The notes under the pieces are model-generated. The model was not told the DNA's origin. It did no database searches and worked only from the letters and a program-made list of their open reading frames with translations. The position numbers and the translations under genes were made by a program. Of a stretch of DNA of 33,444 nt, positions 23,364-31,424 are shown piece by piece. This DNA is from Liquorilactobacillus mali (lineage in GTDB: Bacteria > Bacillota > Bacilli > Lactobacillales > Lactobacillaceae). Location of the stretch: NCBI RefSeq assembly GCF_001437155.1, contig NZ_JQAR01000014.1:19903-53346 (forward strand), given 5' to 3'. Numbering within the stretch: position 1 is the first letter of the stretch; every line of letters starts with the position of its first letter.

Positions 23364-24085
23364 TTTTTCCAGCAATTGATTTGAAATCAGGTAAGAGTGT
23401 CCGTTTATACAAAGGTGACTTTGCAGAAGAAACATTAATAGAAGAGACACCGGCACTACAAGCTCAGAAATATCAAGAAGCTGGGATTAAGTGCTTGCAT
23501 CTAGTTGATTTAGATGGTGCTTTGAAGGGAACACCACAAAACGAAACGGTTATCAAGGATATTAGGAAGGTATTCACTGGACTAATCGAAATTGGTGGCG
23601 GTATTAGAGATTTGAGCCGCGTAAAACACTATCTTGACCTTGGAATTGACCGTGTAATTATTGGGTCTGCCGCATTGTTCAATCCTGAATTCGTAGTTGA
23701 ATCTTTAAAAAAATTTGGTGCAGATAGAATTGTAATAGGTGTGGATGGAACTAACGAGCTTGTAGCGGTAAATGGATGGCTGGACACATCTGATACAAAG
23801 ATGGAAACTTTAATTGCTAAGATGGAACAGGCAGGAGCCAGAAACTTTATAGTAACTGATGTTCAAAGGGATGGTACGATGAACGGACCTAATGTTGAGC
23901 TGTTAAAAAAGCTTAAAAAAAGTTTTAATGGCTGCAACATTATTGCATCTGGCGGAATTCGTGATATTGAAGATGTAAAAATACTAGCAGCAGCTGGTTT
24001 GAAAGATATGGTGGTCGGCAAGTCATTGTTTGAAGGCAGATTGACATTAGAGGAGATTGCTGAGGTGAACGATAATGCTGGCTAA
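23360..24085 (+). CDS. hisA: ProFAR isomerase (phosphoribosylformimino-AICAR-phosphate isomerase)
   Basis: A (beta/alpha)8-barrel isomerase acting before HisF/HisH. Catalytic Asp7 ([13 protein letters not shown]) and Asp129 (IGVDG) are present. The phosphate-binding loops IGGGIRD and ASGGIRD are in their usual two halves. 241 residues. It overlaps hisH by four bases and hisF by 11 bases. Confidence 0.96.
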   Translation: MIFPAIDLKSGKSVRLYKGDFAEETLIEETPALQAQKYQEAGIKCLHLVDLDGALKGTPQNETVIKDIRKVFTGLIEIGGGIRDLSRVKHYLDLGIDRVIIGSAALFNPEFVVESLKKFGADRIVIGVDGTNELVAVNGWLDTSDTKMETLIAKMEQAGARNFIVTDVQRDGTMNGPNVELLKKLKKSFNGCNIIASGGIRDIEDVKILAAAGLKDMVVGKSLFEGRLTLEEIAEVNDNAG

Positions 24086-24833
24086 GAGAATTATTCCTTG
24101 CCTAGATGTTGATAATGGGAGAGTAAAAAAGGGAATTAACTTTGTAAATCTTGTTGATGTTGGTGATCCTGCAACAATTGCGGCAGAGTATGAAAAACAA
24201 GGTGCAGATGAATTAGTCTTTCTTGATATTACAGCTACGAACCAAGAAAGAAGAACAATGAAAGAAGTAGTTGAACGTGTTTCCAGCCAAGTGTTTATGC
24301 CATTAACGGTTGGCGGCGGCATTAAGTCTGTTGAAGACATGCAAGAATTGTTGAGAGCAGGTGCGGATAAGATTTCGCTGAATTCTGCTGCAGTAGCAAC
24401 TCCCGAACTGATAACGGCTGGAGCAAAAAAATTCGGCAATCAATGTATCGTGGTGGCAATTGATGTTAAGCGGAATGTGGAAAAGGACTATTATGAAGTT
24501 TACACCCATGGCGGTAAGACGGCCACTGGAATTGATGCACTGGGGTGGGCCCAAAAAGTTGTCAGACTTGGTGCAGGCGAGTTGCTTGTTACAAGTATGG
24601 ATAAAGATGGAACAAAATCGGGTTTTGACATTGAATTATACCAAAAACTGTCTGCGCTGGTCGATGTACCGATTATCGCATCTGGTGGAGCTGGGATAAG
24701 TACAGATTTTACCGATGTTTTTCAGGAGAGTACGGTCGATGGAGCGCTGGCGGCGTCAGTTTTTCATTACGGTGAGATTACAATCCCTGATCTTAAGAAG
24801 ATACTGAAAAATCAAGGGGTGAACGTTAGATGA
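24075..24833 (+). CDS. hisF: Imidazole glycerol phosphate synthase, cyclase subunit
   Basis: A barrel enzyme that uses HisH-derived ammonia to form imidazoleglycerol phosphate and AICAR. Catalytic Asp11 ([15 protein letters not shown]) and Asp130 (VVAIDVKR) are visible, with phosphate loops TVGGGI and ASGGAG. 252 residues, normal. The start ATG lies inside the hisA end, and GAGGTGAAC is its ribosome binding site. It overlaps hisI by four bases. Confidence 0.97.
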   Translation: MLAKRIIPCLDVDNGRVKKGINFVNLVDVGDPATIAAEYEKQGADELVFLDITATNQERRTMKEVVERVSSQVFMPLTVGGGIKSVEDMQELLRAGADKISLNSAAVATPELITAGAKKFGNQCIVVAIDVKRNVEKDYYEVYTHGGKTATGIDALGWAQKVVRLGAGELLVTSMDKDGTKSGFDIELYQKLSALVDVPIIASGGAGISTDFTDVFQESTVDGALAASVFHYGEITIPDLKKILKNQGVNVR

Positions 24834-25153
24834 GCAGACCTAATTTTGCAAAGGGTTTAATAACAAGTGTAATTGTTGATGATAAAACAGGCGATGTTTT
24901 AATGGTTGCTTGGATGAATGAAGAAAGTTATGAAAAAACGATTGAGACTGGTGAAACCTGGTTTTGGTCACGTTCGAGGCAAGAATTGTGGCACAAAGGA
25001 GAGACCAGTGGCAATACACAAGTTGTGAAAAGTATTTTACTTGACTGTGATCAAGATACGCTTTTAATACGTGTACAACCAGTTGGGCCAGCCTGTCATA
25101 CTGGAAAACGAACCTGCTTTTTCGAAAAAATTAATTTCAAAGGAGAAAAGTAA
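24830..25153 (+). CDS. hisI: Phosphoribosyl-AMP cyclohydrolase
   Basis: A zinc enzyme that opens the purine ring of PR-AMP. 107 residues, a stand-alone form not fused to hisE. Motifs: [49 protein letters not shown] (acidic metal site) and [11 protein letters not shown] (zinc cysteines). It overlaps the hisF stop by four bases and is one base short of hisE. Confidence 0.96.
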   Translation: MSRPNFAKGLITSVIVDDKTGDVLMVAWMNEESYEKTIETGETWFWSRSRQELWHKGETSGNTQVVKSILLDCDQDTLLIRVQPVGPACHTGKRTCFFEKINFKGEK

Positions 25154-25154
25154 A

Positions 25155-25475
25155 ATGCAAAATCTAGAAGAATTATACCAATTAGTGCTGAACAGAAAAG
25201 AAAATCCTAAGGAAGGATCTTACACGGATTATTTATTCACCAAAGGGCTGGATAAAATTCTAAAAAAGGTTGGTGAAGAATCAACAGAAGTAATCGTTGC
25301 TTCGAAAAATCCTGATAAGAGTGAATTAGTATACGAAACTGCAGATTTACTTTATCATTTGATGGTCCTTCTTGTAGAACAAGGAGTGGGATTTGATGAG
25401 ATAAAGGTGGAACTTGCTAAAAGAGAAGGTTTGATGAGTAAAACTAAGGATCGTCGTAAAATTCAAGACCTATAA
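25155..25475 (+). CDS. hisE: Phosphoribosyl-ATP pyrophosphohydrolase
   Basis: A MazG-like helical enzyme that removes pyrophosphate from PR-ATP. 106 residues, with the conserved GSYTDYLFTKGLDKILKKVG, EESTEVIVASK and ETADLLYHLMVLL, whose acidic residues bind Mg2+. The ATG at 25155 follows AAGGAGA inside the hisI end. An upstream in-frame ATG at 25071 lies within hisI and is excluded. Confidence 0.95.
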   Translation: MQNLEELYQLVLNRKENPKEGSYTDYLFTKGLDKILKKVGEESTEVIVASKNPDKSELVYETADLLYHLMVLLVEQGVGFDEIKVELAKREGLMSKTKDRRKIQDL

Positions 25476-25485
25476 GGAGATACTA

Positions 25486-26562
25486 ATGAAATCGCAAATA
25501 AAGAAGATTGAGAATTATATACCTGAAGAGCCTATTGAGAGTGTAAAAAAACGATTGGGATTAGATAAGTTAGTTAGACTATCTGCAAATGAGAATCCAT
25601 TTGGAACTTCTCCGAAAGTAAAAGAAGCAATTTTAAACTGGAATTTTGGAGAAGAAAACCGTTATCCAGATGGATATGCAAATGACTTAAGGAACAAGAT
25701 CGCAGATTTCATAGGTGTAGTTCCAGAAAAGCTGGTTTTTGGGGTTGGTCTTGACGAAATTATTACGATGATTTCACGTATCTTCCTTGAGGCTGGGGAT
25801 GAGGTAATACTTAGTAAGCCGACGTTTTCGGAATATGCACTGCATGCTCAAATCGAAGGTGCAAAAGTTATTGAGGTCCCATGTTTACCTGAAAATGGGC
25901 ACTATGATTTTGAAGGCTTTTTGAAGCAGATTACAGATAAAACAAAGGTTATCTGGATATGTAATCCTAATAATCCGACTGGAACGTATGAGGATGTTGA
26001 TACATTAAAGACTTTCTTTGATAGTGTTCCGGATAATATTTTGATTTTGTTAGACGAGGCATACATTCATTATGTTACGAAAACCAAGAATGCCAGCTTT
26101 TTATCAGAATTAGAAAATTACAAAAATGTGATGTTGTTAAGAACCTTTTCCAAAGCATACGGATTGGCAAACTATCGTGTTGGTTACGCAGTGATGGATG
26201 AGAAATTAGCAAACTATATGCAGGCAGTGAGGTTGCCATATAATCTGAATTCACTTGCACAGGTTGCAGCAATAACAGCATTGTCAGATCAGGATTTCGT
26301 CAATAATTCTGTTGAGAAGACGCGAATCGAGAGGGATAATTGGGAAAATTTCTTTAAAGAAAATAAGATTAAGTACTATGTTAGTCAGGCAAATTTTATC
26401 TTTTTCAATTATCCCGATGCTAATAAATTAGCTGATGAATTATTGAAGAATGGATATCAAATTAGGCGTGGTCTATTAAAGAATTGGTTGCGCGTGACGA
26501 TTGGTTCAGAAGAGGATGGAGACAATCTGCGCAGCATAATTTTGAAAAATAAAAAAATATAG
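25486..26562 (+). CDS. hisC: Histidinol-phosphate aminotransferase
   Basis: A PLP enzyme of fold type I that makes histidinol phosphate from imidazoleacetol phosphate and glutamate. Visible residues: LSANENPFG, CNPNNPTGT, LLDEAY (Asp190) and the PLP lysine Lys223 in RTFSKAYGLANYRVGY; late RRGLLKNWLRVTIG holds the carboxylate-binding Arg. 358 residues, normal. Last gene of the operon. No clear terminator hairpin follows, so some read-through into the oxidoreductase gene is possible. Confidence 0.96.
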   Translation: MKSQIKKIENYIPEEPIESVKKRLGLDKLVRLSANENPFGTSPKVKEAILNWNFGEENRYPDGYANDLRNKIADFIGVVPEKLVFGVGLDEIITMISRIFLEAGDEVILSKPTFSEYALHAQIEGAKVIEVPCLPENGHYDFEGFLKQITDKTKVIWICNPNNPTGTYEDVDTLKTFFDSVPDNILILLDEAYIHYVTKTKNASFLSELENYKNVMLLRTFSKAYGLANYRVGYAVMDEKLANYMQAVRLPYNLNSLAQVAAITALSDQDFVNNSVEKTRIERDNWENFFKENKIKYYVSQANFIFFNYPDANKLADELLKNGYQIRRGLLKNWLRVTIGSEEDGDNLRSIILKNKKI

Positions 26563-26572
26563 TCCAATATAA

Positions 26573-26602
26573 TTACGAAACTGCCATCAACTCTGATACA
26601 AT
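26573..26602 (+). promoter_or_regulatory. Candidate promoter of the Gfo/Idh oxidoreductase gene
   Basis: TTACGA at 26573-26578 and an extended -10 TGATACAAT (TACAAT at 26597-26602), spacer 18. It lies between hisC and the next gene. Confidence 0.5.
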
Positions 26603-26641
26603 GGATAAAAAGCAGTTATTATCAATGATGAGGTGAGTATA

Positions 26642-27616
26642 ATGGCAGAAAAAATCCGTTATGGAATCGTCGGTACTAATCGATTAGCAGTCAAATTTGT
26701 TGAGGCATTGAAAGAAAGTTCAAAAGGTGAAGCAGTTGCAAATTTTGGGCATGATTATGAAAAAGCACAGCAGTTAGCCCAAAAGATGGGGATACAAAAT
26801 ACTTATGACAAATTGGAATCATTGTTCAATGATGATTCAATTGATATTGTTTACCTAGCTATAAAAAATGAAGATCACTATGAGAGTGCTAAAGCTGCAT
26901 TAGAGGCTGGGAAAAATGTTTTATTGGAAAAACCATTTACGAGGCACAAAGTCGGTGCTCGTGAACTCTTTTTGCTGGCCCAACAAAAGAATTTGTTTAT
27001 CATGGAGTCTCAAAGTGCAGTTTTCTTGCCAATCATCGAGAAGGCAAAGCAGTTAATTGATGAAGGTGCAATAGGTGACGTAAACTTCATAGATATTCAA
27101 GAAAATTATGATACTACTGATAAAAAAGAATGGTTTACAAAGCTATCTGCTGGAGGTGGTGCTTTCATAAATGGTGGAACGACTCCAATAGGGCTTATTC
27201 AGTATTTAACTGGAAAAGATGTCACGGAATGGAACGGATTTGAGTTCAATGAAGTTGGCGAAGCAGATACCAGATGTAATTTGGCTTTAAAAGCTGGCGA
27301 TATTTTAGCAAATATTATTATCGCAACTGATTTTGGCTTGGAAACTAAGATAGTGGTATATGGAACAAAGGGAAAGTTGGAAATTCCAGATTATTGGGAG
27401 TCTAAGTCAGCGTACTTGAAAACGGATGGCAGTGAAGCAAAGAAATTTACAGCCGATGGCCAACAAAGTGAGATTGTATATGAAATCAATCATATAAACG
27501 AGTCTCTGTTAAATAATGAATTGAAAAGCTCCGTTGTAACACCTGAACTGACTATGCACACTATGACCATAATCGAATCAATGTATCAAAAATGGTATGG
27601 TGATCCATTAAATTAA
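26642..27616 (+). CDS. Gfo/Idh/MocA-family oxidoreductase
   Basis: A 324-residue NAD(P)-dependent dehydrogenase. The N-terminal Rossmann fold begins IRYGIVGTNRLAVKFVEAL (GxGxx(G/A)-like glycine motif, weaker than usual). Then come VYLAIKNEDHYESAKAALEAGKNVLLEKPFT, where the EKP lysine is the conserved catalytic residue, and the C-terminal substrate domain with GGGAFINGGTTPIGLIQYL. It resembles the dihydrodiol-dehydrogenase-like branch of the family; the substrate is unknown. The ATG at 26642 follows GAGGTGAG; an in-frame start nine bases upstream overlaps the ribosome binding site. It follows hisC but has no evident part in histidine synthesis. Confidence 0.88.
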   Translation: MAEKIRYGIVGTNRLAVKFVEALKESSKGEAVANFGHDYEKAQQLAQKMGIQNTYDKLESLFNDDSIDIVYLAIKNEDHYESAKAALEAGKNVLLEKPFTRHKVGARELFLLAQQKNLFIMESQSAVFLPIIEKAKQLIDEGAIGDVNFIDIQENYDTTDKKEWFTKLSAGGGAFINGGTTPIGLIQYLTGKDVTEWNGFEFNEVGEADTRCNLALKAGDILANIIIATDFGLETKIVVYGTKGKLEIPDYWESKSAYLKTDGSEAKKFTADGQQSEIVYEINHINESLLNNELKSSVVTPELTMHTMTIIESMYQKWYGDPLN

Positions 27617-27718
27617 CAGCAGGTTTATATAGAAGCAGAACAGCACAGTTTTCTTTGCTGTGAGTGTTACGAAATTAATCGGAGAATTCTGAATTATGGA
27701 ATATATTTATGTGAAGTA

Positions 27719-27763
27719 AAAAAGGACTGGATCTAAAATTTATTTTTGACCCAGTCCTTTTTA
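27719..27763. terminator. Bidirectional terminator between Gfo/Idh and glpF genes
   Basis: AAAAAGGACTGG at 27719-27730 pairs with CCAGTCCTTTTT at 27751-27762, with inner TC and GA pairs and an AT-rich loop. A and T runs on both sides suit two convergent genes. A smaller hairpin without a T run lies just before it, near 27640-27663. Confidence 0.85.
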
Positions 27764-27803
27764 TATGTATTATTTGATTAGTTTAATTTAGATTATTAAA
27801 AGT

Positions 27804-28538
27804 TTATAAAAAGATTATTTTATACAAAGCAACAGCTAAAATACCTGCAAGAATTGGGGCAACAACTGGAACCCAGCTGTATTTCCAGTTAGAGGTACCT
27901 TTGTACTTGAGTGGAAGAAGCTGATGTAAAATTCTTGGCCCAAGATCACGAGCAGGGTTTAATGCAGGCCCTGTAGGACCACCAAATGAAGCAACGATAA
28001 CCATAACTAAAAGCCCTATTCCAATAAAGCCAGACATTTGGTTACCATGACTAAAACTTGGTGAATTGGTGATACCCAATGCTCCAAAAACAAGAATAAA
28101 TGTACCAAAAAACTCATTTATAAAACCATTGAGCCTACTTGATGTTGCATCCGAAGTAGAGAAAGTACCAAGCACAAGAGCTGTGTTCTTGGTCAAATCA
28201 TAGTGGGGCTTGAAACATAAATAAACAATAAATTGTCCAATAATTGCTCCTAAAAGTTGAACTGTAATATATGGTAAAACATCACTCCAGGGAAAAAGTC
28301 CAGAAAGTGCAAGCCCAATTGTAAAAGCTGGATTGATATGGTTACCTGAAATAGTGCCAAACATTAAAGCAGGGATCATAACTGCAAAGCCGTATCCAAC
28401 AGCAATCACAATCCAACCCCCATGGCTACCTTTGGTCTTTTCAAGATCAACAGTAGCTACTGAACCGTTACCAAGAATTACCATGATAGCAGTACCAAAA
28501 AATTCAGCGCAAAGCCGAATTGCTAAAGAATATTCCAT
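27804..28538 (-). CDS. glpF: Glycerol facilitator-type aquaporin (MIP family)
   Basis: A channel for glycerol, water or small solutes in the cytoplasmic membrane. 244 residues, six helices and both half-helix motifs: GNHINPAFTIGLAL and GPALNPARDLGPR. The Asp after the second NPA-R is the mark of aquaglyceroporins. Early CAEFFGTAIMVILGNG is the usual first helix. The ATG at 28538 is chosen, with AAGGAGG five bases upstream; the frame opens from a TTG at 28553. Lactobacilli often carry several such proteins with differing substrates (glycerol, lactate, dihydroxyacetone), so the name is only by family. Confidence 0.92.
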   Translation of the reverse strand: MEYSLAIRLCAEFFGTAIMVILGNGSVATVDLEKTKGSHGGWIVIAVGYGFAVMIPALMFGTISGNHINPAFTIGLALSGLFPWSDVLPYITVQLLGAIIGQFIVYLCFKPHYDLTKNTALVLGTFSTSDATSSRLNGFINEFFGTFILVFGALGITNSPSFSHGNQMSGFIGIGLLVMVIVASFGGPTGPALNPARDLGPRILHQLLPLKYKGTSNWKYSWVPVVAPILAGILAVALYKIIFL

Positions 28539-28566
28539 GACTACCTCCTTCAAATAATACTTTCTA

Positions 28567-28594
28567 ATAGTAGCATAAAAAAAATATAAGTAAA
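28567..28594 (-). promoter_or_regulatory. Promoter of the glpF-like gene
   Basis: On the minus strand TTTACT (28594-28589), a 16-bp spacer ending in TGC, and TACTAT (28572-28567), an extended -10. Confidence 0.5.
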
Positions 28595-28627
28595 TATTAC
28601 TTTTTACTTTATTTTAAAGAATTTCTG

Positions 28628-28656
28628 TTGGTTTTTTGCTCAAAATAATTTAGAAT
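28628..28656 (+). promoter_or_regulatory. Promoter of the CBS-domain gene and dapD
   Basis: TTGGTT at 28628-28633, a 17-bp spacer and TAGAAT at 28651-28656. It is divergent from the glpF promoter, 34 bases away. Confidence 0.6.
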
Positions 28657-28686
28657 GGAGGTATTGGATAAAGGAGGTTATTTGTC

Positions 28687-29172
28687 GTGATTACTAAGCA
28701 GATGGAACAAATGCTAATCTCTAAACAAGATGGTTTTTTGATTCCAGCAGAAATAGTTGCAAATGTACAAGAAGATAACCATTTGGATCACGCATTTCTT
28801 GTCTTAACTAAAGTCAAATATTCATCGATTCCTGTTCTTGATAAAGAGCAGCATTTTAAGGGAATACTGACGTTATCCATGTTAACAGAGACAATGCTTG
28901 GATTAAACGGGATTGATCCGACTCGTTTGAGTAAGAAGAAAGTGTCTGAAGTAATGCAAAAAGACTTTCCAACTATTAAGTTGCCATATGATGTGGAAGA
29001 AATTTTGCATTTGCTGATAAACCATCCATTTTTAATTGTTGTAAATGATGATGGTGTCTTTACTGGGATTGTTACGAGACGTGAGGTTTTAAAGGCCGTC
29101 AACTATATGACGCATGATTTTGATAAGTATTATGCTATCAGAGAAAAGGAATCAAGCACGATACAAGATTAG
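28687..29172 (+). CDS. cbpB: Two-CBS-domain protein, CbpB (YkuL)-like
   Basis: A 161-residue soluble protein made of two CBS motifs: residues about 13-70 ([20 protein letters not shown] and following) and about 90-145 ([25 protein letters not shown] and [16 protein letters not shown]). This matches the stand-alone CBS proteins of the CbpB/YkuL group, which bind cyclic di-AMP in Listeria and Bacillus and influence the alarmone synthetase Rel. Binding here is inferred from family and not visible as a defined motif. It starts with GTG at 28687 after AGGAGG. The 26-base gap to dapD suggests one transcript; the same neighbourhood (ykuL near dapH-dapL) occurs in Bacillus. Confidence 0.82.
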   Translation: MITKQMEQMLISKQDGFLIPAEIVANVQEDNHLDHAFLVLTKVKYSSIPVLDKEQHFKGILTLSMLTETMLGLNGIDPTRLSKKKVSEVMQKDFPTIKLPYDVEEILHLLINHPFLIVVNDDGVFTGIVTRREVLKAVNYMTHDFDKYYAIREKESSTIQD

Positions 29173-29198
29173 TTTTTTACAATAAGGGAGGAATCAAT

Positions 29199-29909
29199 GT
29201 GCCAAAACTTAACACTGAAGAAATTATTAAAACAATTGCAAATTCAAAGAAAAAAACACCTGTAAAAGTATATTTAAAGGGAACATTAGATAAGATTGAA
29301 GTTCCTGCCACCCTTGAGACATATTTTGAAGATAAGACGGGCGTTCTTTTTGGTGATTGGAAGGATGTTTCTACATTTTTAGATAATAATAAGGCAAACA
29401 TTAGTCAGTACCATGTGGAAAATGATGGAAGAAATACTGGAGTGCCAATGATTGATAAGAAAGTCTTTAATGCACGAATCGAACCAGGTGCGATTATTCG
29501 CGATCAAGTAGAAATTGGTGATAATGCTGTTATCATGATGGGTGCTGTTATAAATATTGGTGCTGAAATTGGTGCAGGCTCAATGATTGATATGGGTGCA
29601 GTTCTTGGTGGGCGTGCATGGGTTGGCAAAAATTGTCATATTGGTGCAGGCACAGTATTGGCTGGGGTAGTTGAACCTGCTTCGGCTCAACCAGTTACCA
29701 TTGAGGATGATGTACTCATTGGTGCTAATGCAGTTGTTTTGGAAGGTGTACGTGTCGGTAAAGGTGCTGTAGTTGGTGCTGGTGCCGTGGTAACACATGA
29801 TGTAGAACCAGGGACTGTTGTAGTTGGAATGCCGGCTAAAAAGGTTAAAAATGTCTCAGAAATTAAAGAAGGTAAAACTGATTTAGTGGAAGACTTACGT
29901 AATATTTAG
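29199..29909 (+). CDS. dapD: 2,3,4,5-tetrahydropyridine-2,6-dicarboxylate N-acetyltransferase
   Basis: Acetyl-CoA-dependent acetylation of tetrahydrodipicolinate in the acetyl branch of diaminopimelate and lysine synthesis, feeding peptidoglycan. 236 residues, the length of Bacillus DapH. An N-terminal alpha/beta cap (residues 1-80) is followed by a left-handed beta-helix of hexapeptide repeats ([20 protein letters not shown] onward, [36 protein letters not shown]). A GTG start at 29199 follows GGGAGG. Named dapH in Bacillus. It pairs with the deacetylase gene downstream. Confidence 0.95.
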   Translation: MPKLNTEEIIKTIANSKKKTPVKVYLKGTLDKIEVPATLETYFEDKTGVLFGDWKDVSTFLDNNKANISQYHVENDGRNTGVPMIDKKVFNARIEPGAIIRDQVEIGDNAVIMMGAVINIGAEIGAGSMIDMGAVLGGRAWVGKNCHIGAGTVLAGVVEPASAQPVTIEDDVLIGANAVVLEGVRVGKGAVVGAGAVVTHDVEPGTVVVGMPAKKVKNVSEIKEGKTDLVEDLRNI

Positions 29910-29929
29910 AATAAAACCAAGTAGTTGTA

Positions 29930-29961
29930 GAAGAGGCTGGGGCATTGACTCAAGCCTCTTC
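29930..29961 (+). terminator. Hairpin after dapD
   Basis: GAAGAGGCT at 29930-29938 pairs with AGCCTCTTC at 29953-29961 across a 14-base loop. The T run is poor (GTTTGGTT), so termination may be incomplete. Confidence 0.55.
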
Positions 29962-30030
29962 GTTTGGTTATTGGATGGTTTTGTGGAATATCGGTCTCAT
30001 AATCTTGATATATAGTACGTATTTTTTTAT

Positions 30031-30058
30031 TTGTTTATGATGAATTATGGCATATAAT
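30031..30058 (+). promoter_or_regulatory. Promoter of dapL
   Basis: TTGTTT at 30031-30036, a 16-bp spacer and a perfect TATAAT at 30053-30058. It gives dapL its own start between dapD and dapL. Confidence 0.6.
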
Positions 30059-30082
30059 TATTGACTAAAAGGAATGAGTTTA

Positions 30083-31231
30083 ATGATTTTGACGGAGAAA
30101 GAATTAGTAGGGATAAGACGCGAATTACACCAAATTCCTGAAATTGGTATGGAAGAATTCGAAACGCAAAAAAAATTAATTTCAATTATTAAAGGTATGA
30201 ATAGTAAATGGTTAGATTTTAAAACTTGGAAAACAGCAATTATAGTGCATTTAAAGGGAATTGATGAAACTTATACAATTGGTTATCGGACTGATATTGA
30301 CGGTTTGCCTGTAACTGAGGAAACGGGCTTACCGTTTTCTTCAAAAAATGAGGGGCGAATGCATGCTTGCGGACATGATATACATATGACTGTTGCCCTT
30401 GGAATATTAAGCTTTTTTGCAGAAAAAAAGCCTAGTGTAAATATGACATTTATTTTTCAGCCTGCTGAAGAGAATGCTAGTGGTGGTAAGCAACTTTATG
30501 AGAGTGGGGCACTTGATCAGTGGATGCCAGATGAGATTTATGCATTCCATGATAATCCTGGTTTAAAGGCGGGAGTAATCGGGTGTCGGCAAGGAACTTT
30601 ATTTGCTGGAACATGTGAGATTCATGCAACTTTTACTGGAAAAAGCGGTCACGCTGCTTTTCCTCACAATGCAAATGATATGGTGGTGGCCGGATCTTAT
30701 TTTGTAACTCAGATTCAATCAATTGTGAGCCGAAATGTTGATCCAATTCAATCGGGTGTTGTAACACTGGGACATTTTAGTGCAGGAACAACCGGTAATG
30801 TGATTGCTGGAAAGGCCCAAATAGATGGGACAATCAGGGCATTAACGCAAGAAATGAATCTATTAATTCAAAAAAGAGTTAGGAAAATTGCTGAGTCTGT
30901 TGCGGAAGCATTTGACTGTGAAGTTGACCTAGACCTGCATCAAGGTGGGTATTACCCAGTTGAAAACAACTATGAAACAACGAAAGAATTTATTAATTAT
31001 ATGTCCAATACTAAAGGTGTTGTGTTTGAAGAAACAAAACCTGCAATGACTGGGGAGGACTTTGGTTTCTTGTTGTCGAAAATACCTGGGACAATGTTTT
31101 GGTTAGGAGTAGATAGCCCATATTCATTACATTCAGAACATCTTGCACCAAAAGAAGGTGCAATTATAAAAGGTGTGAATGCGATGACGGGTTATTTGGA
31201 GAGCAGAATGAAAGATGTCAGCAAAAAATAG
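30083..31231 (+). CDS. dapL: N-acetyldiaminopimelate deacetylase
   Basis: An M20-family metal hydrolase that removes acetate from N-acetyl-LL-diaminopimelate, following DapD and an aminotransferase. Metal and catalytic motifs: YRTDIDGLP, HACGHDIHMT, FQPAEENASGG, a dimerisation domain with SGHAAFPHNANDMV, and PAMTGEDFGF. Residues 1-382 fit the family's usual length. Two in-frame ATG codons exist. The one at 30083 is preferred since AAAGGA ends nine bases before it, while the one at 30074 directly abuts that site. Peptidase M20 relatives acting on other N-acyl amino acids are possible, but the dapD neighbour supports the call. Confidence 0.92.
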   Translation: MILTEKELVGIRRELHQIPEIGMEEFETQKKLISIIKGMNSKWLDFKTWKTAIIVHLKGIDETYTIGYRTDIDGLPVTEETGLPFSSKNEGRMHACGHDIHMTVALGILSFFAEKKPSVNMTFIFQPAEENASGGKQLYESGALDQWMPDEIYAFHDNPGLKAGVIGCRQGTLFAGTCEIHATFTGKSGHAAFPHNANDMVVAGSYFVTQIQSIVSRNVDPIQSGVVTLGHFSAGTTGNVIAGKAQIDGTIRALTQEMNLLIQKRVRKIAESVAEAFDCEVDLDLHQGGYYPVENNYETTKEFINYMSNTKGVVFEETKPAMTGEDFGFLLSKIPGTMFWLGVDSPYSLHSEHLAPKEGAIIKGVNAMTGYLESRMKDVSKK

Positions 31232-31283
31232 AGAGAAACTTTCTGTGATCGGCTATTGAGTTGTATTTATTTATATAATGCAA

Positions 31284-31324
31284 AAAAAGGTTGGCTCAAA
31301 ATTCTTGAACCAGCCTTTTTTATT
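31284..31324. terminator. Bidirectional terminator between dapL and mscS
   Basis: The arms 31284-31299 and 31305-31320 pair with one mismatch and one G-U, core GGTTGGCTC with GAACCAGCC, flanked by A and T runs. The core resembles that of the other intergenic hairpins here. Confidence 0.85.
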
Positions 31325-31360
31325 CTGTATAAACGTATTACATGAGTCAAAACCTTTCAT
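31319..31360. repeat. Dispersed 42-bp repeat, copy B
   Basis: Beginning TTTATTCTGTATAAAC, it matches 10514-10555 at 36 of 42 positions. As with copy A it adjoins the terminator hairpin and lies past the stop of a minus-strand gene (here mscS). Confidence 0.6.
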
Positions 31361-31424
31361 CTAGTCTCAAATTGCTCATATTTATGATTCAGTTCACTAC
31401 TCTAATTTGTCAGCTAATCACCTG

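Noticed and set aside
24047-24439. 130-codon open frame on the minus strand opposite hisF
   Set aside because: It lies wholly across hisA and hisF, whose protein motifs are complete, and it has no ribosome binding site or recognisable domain.
27640-27663. Small hairpin after the Gfo/Idh gene as a terminator
   Set aside because: The CACAG/CTGTG stem is short and has no T run; the hairpin at 27719 is the convincing terminator.
31268-31360. 29-codon minus-strand frame through repeat copy B (MKGFDSCNTF...)
   Set aside because: No ribosome binding site, it runs through the terminator, and the matching frame in copy A stops after six codons.
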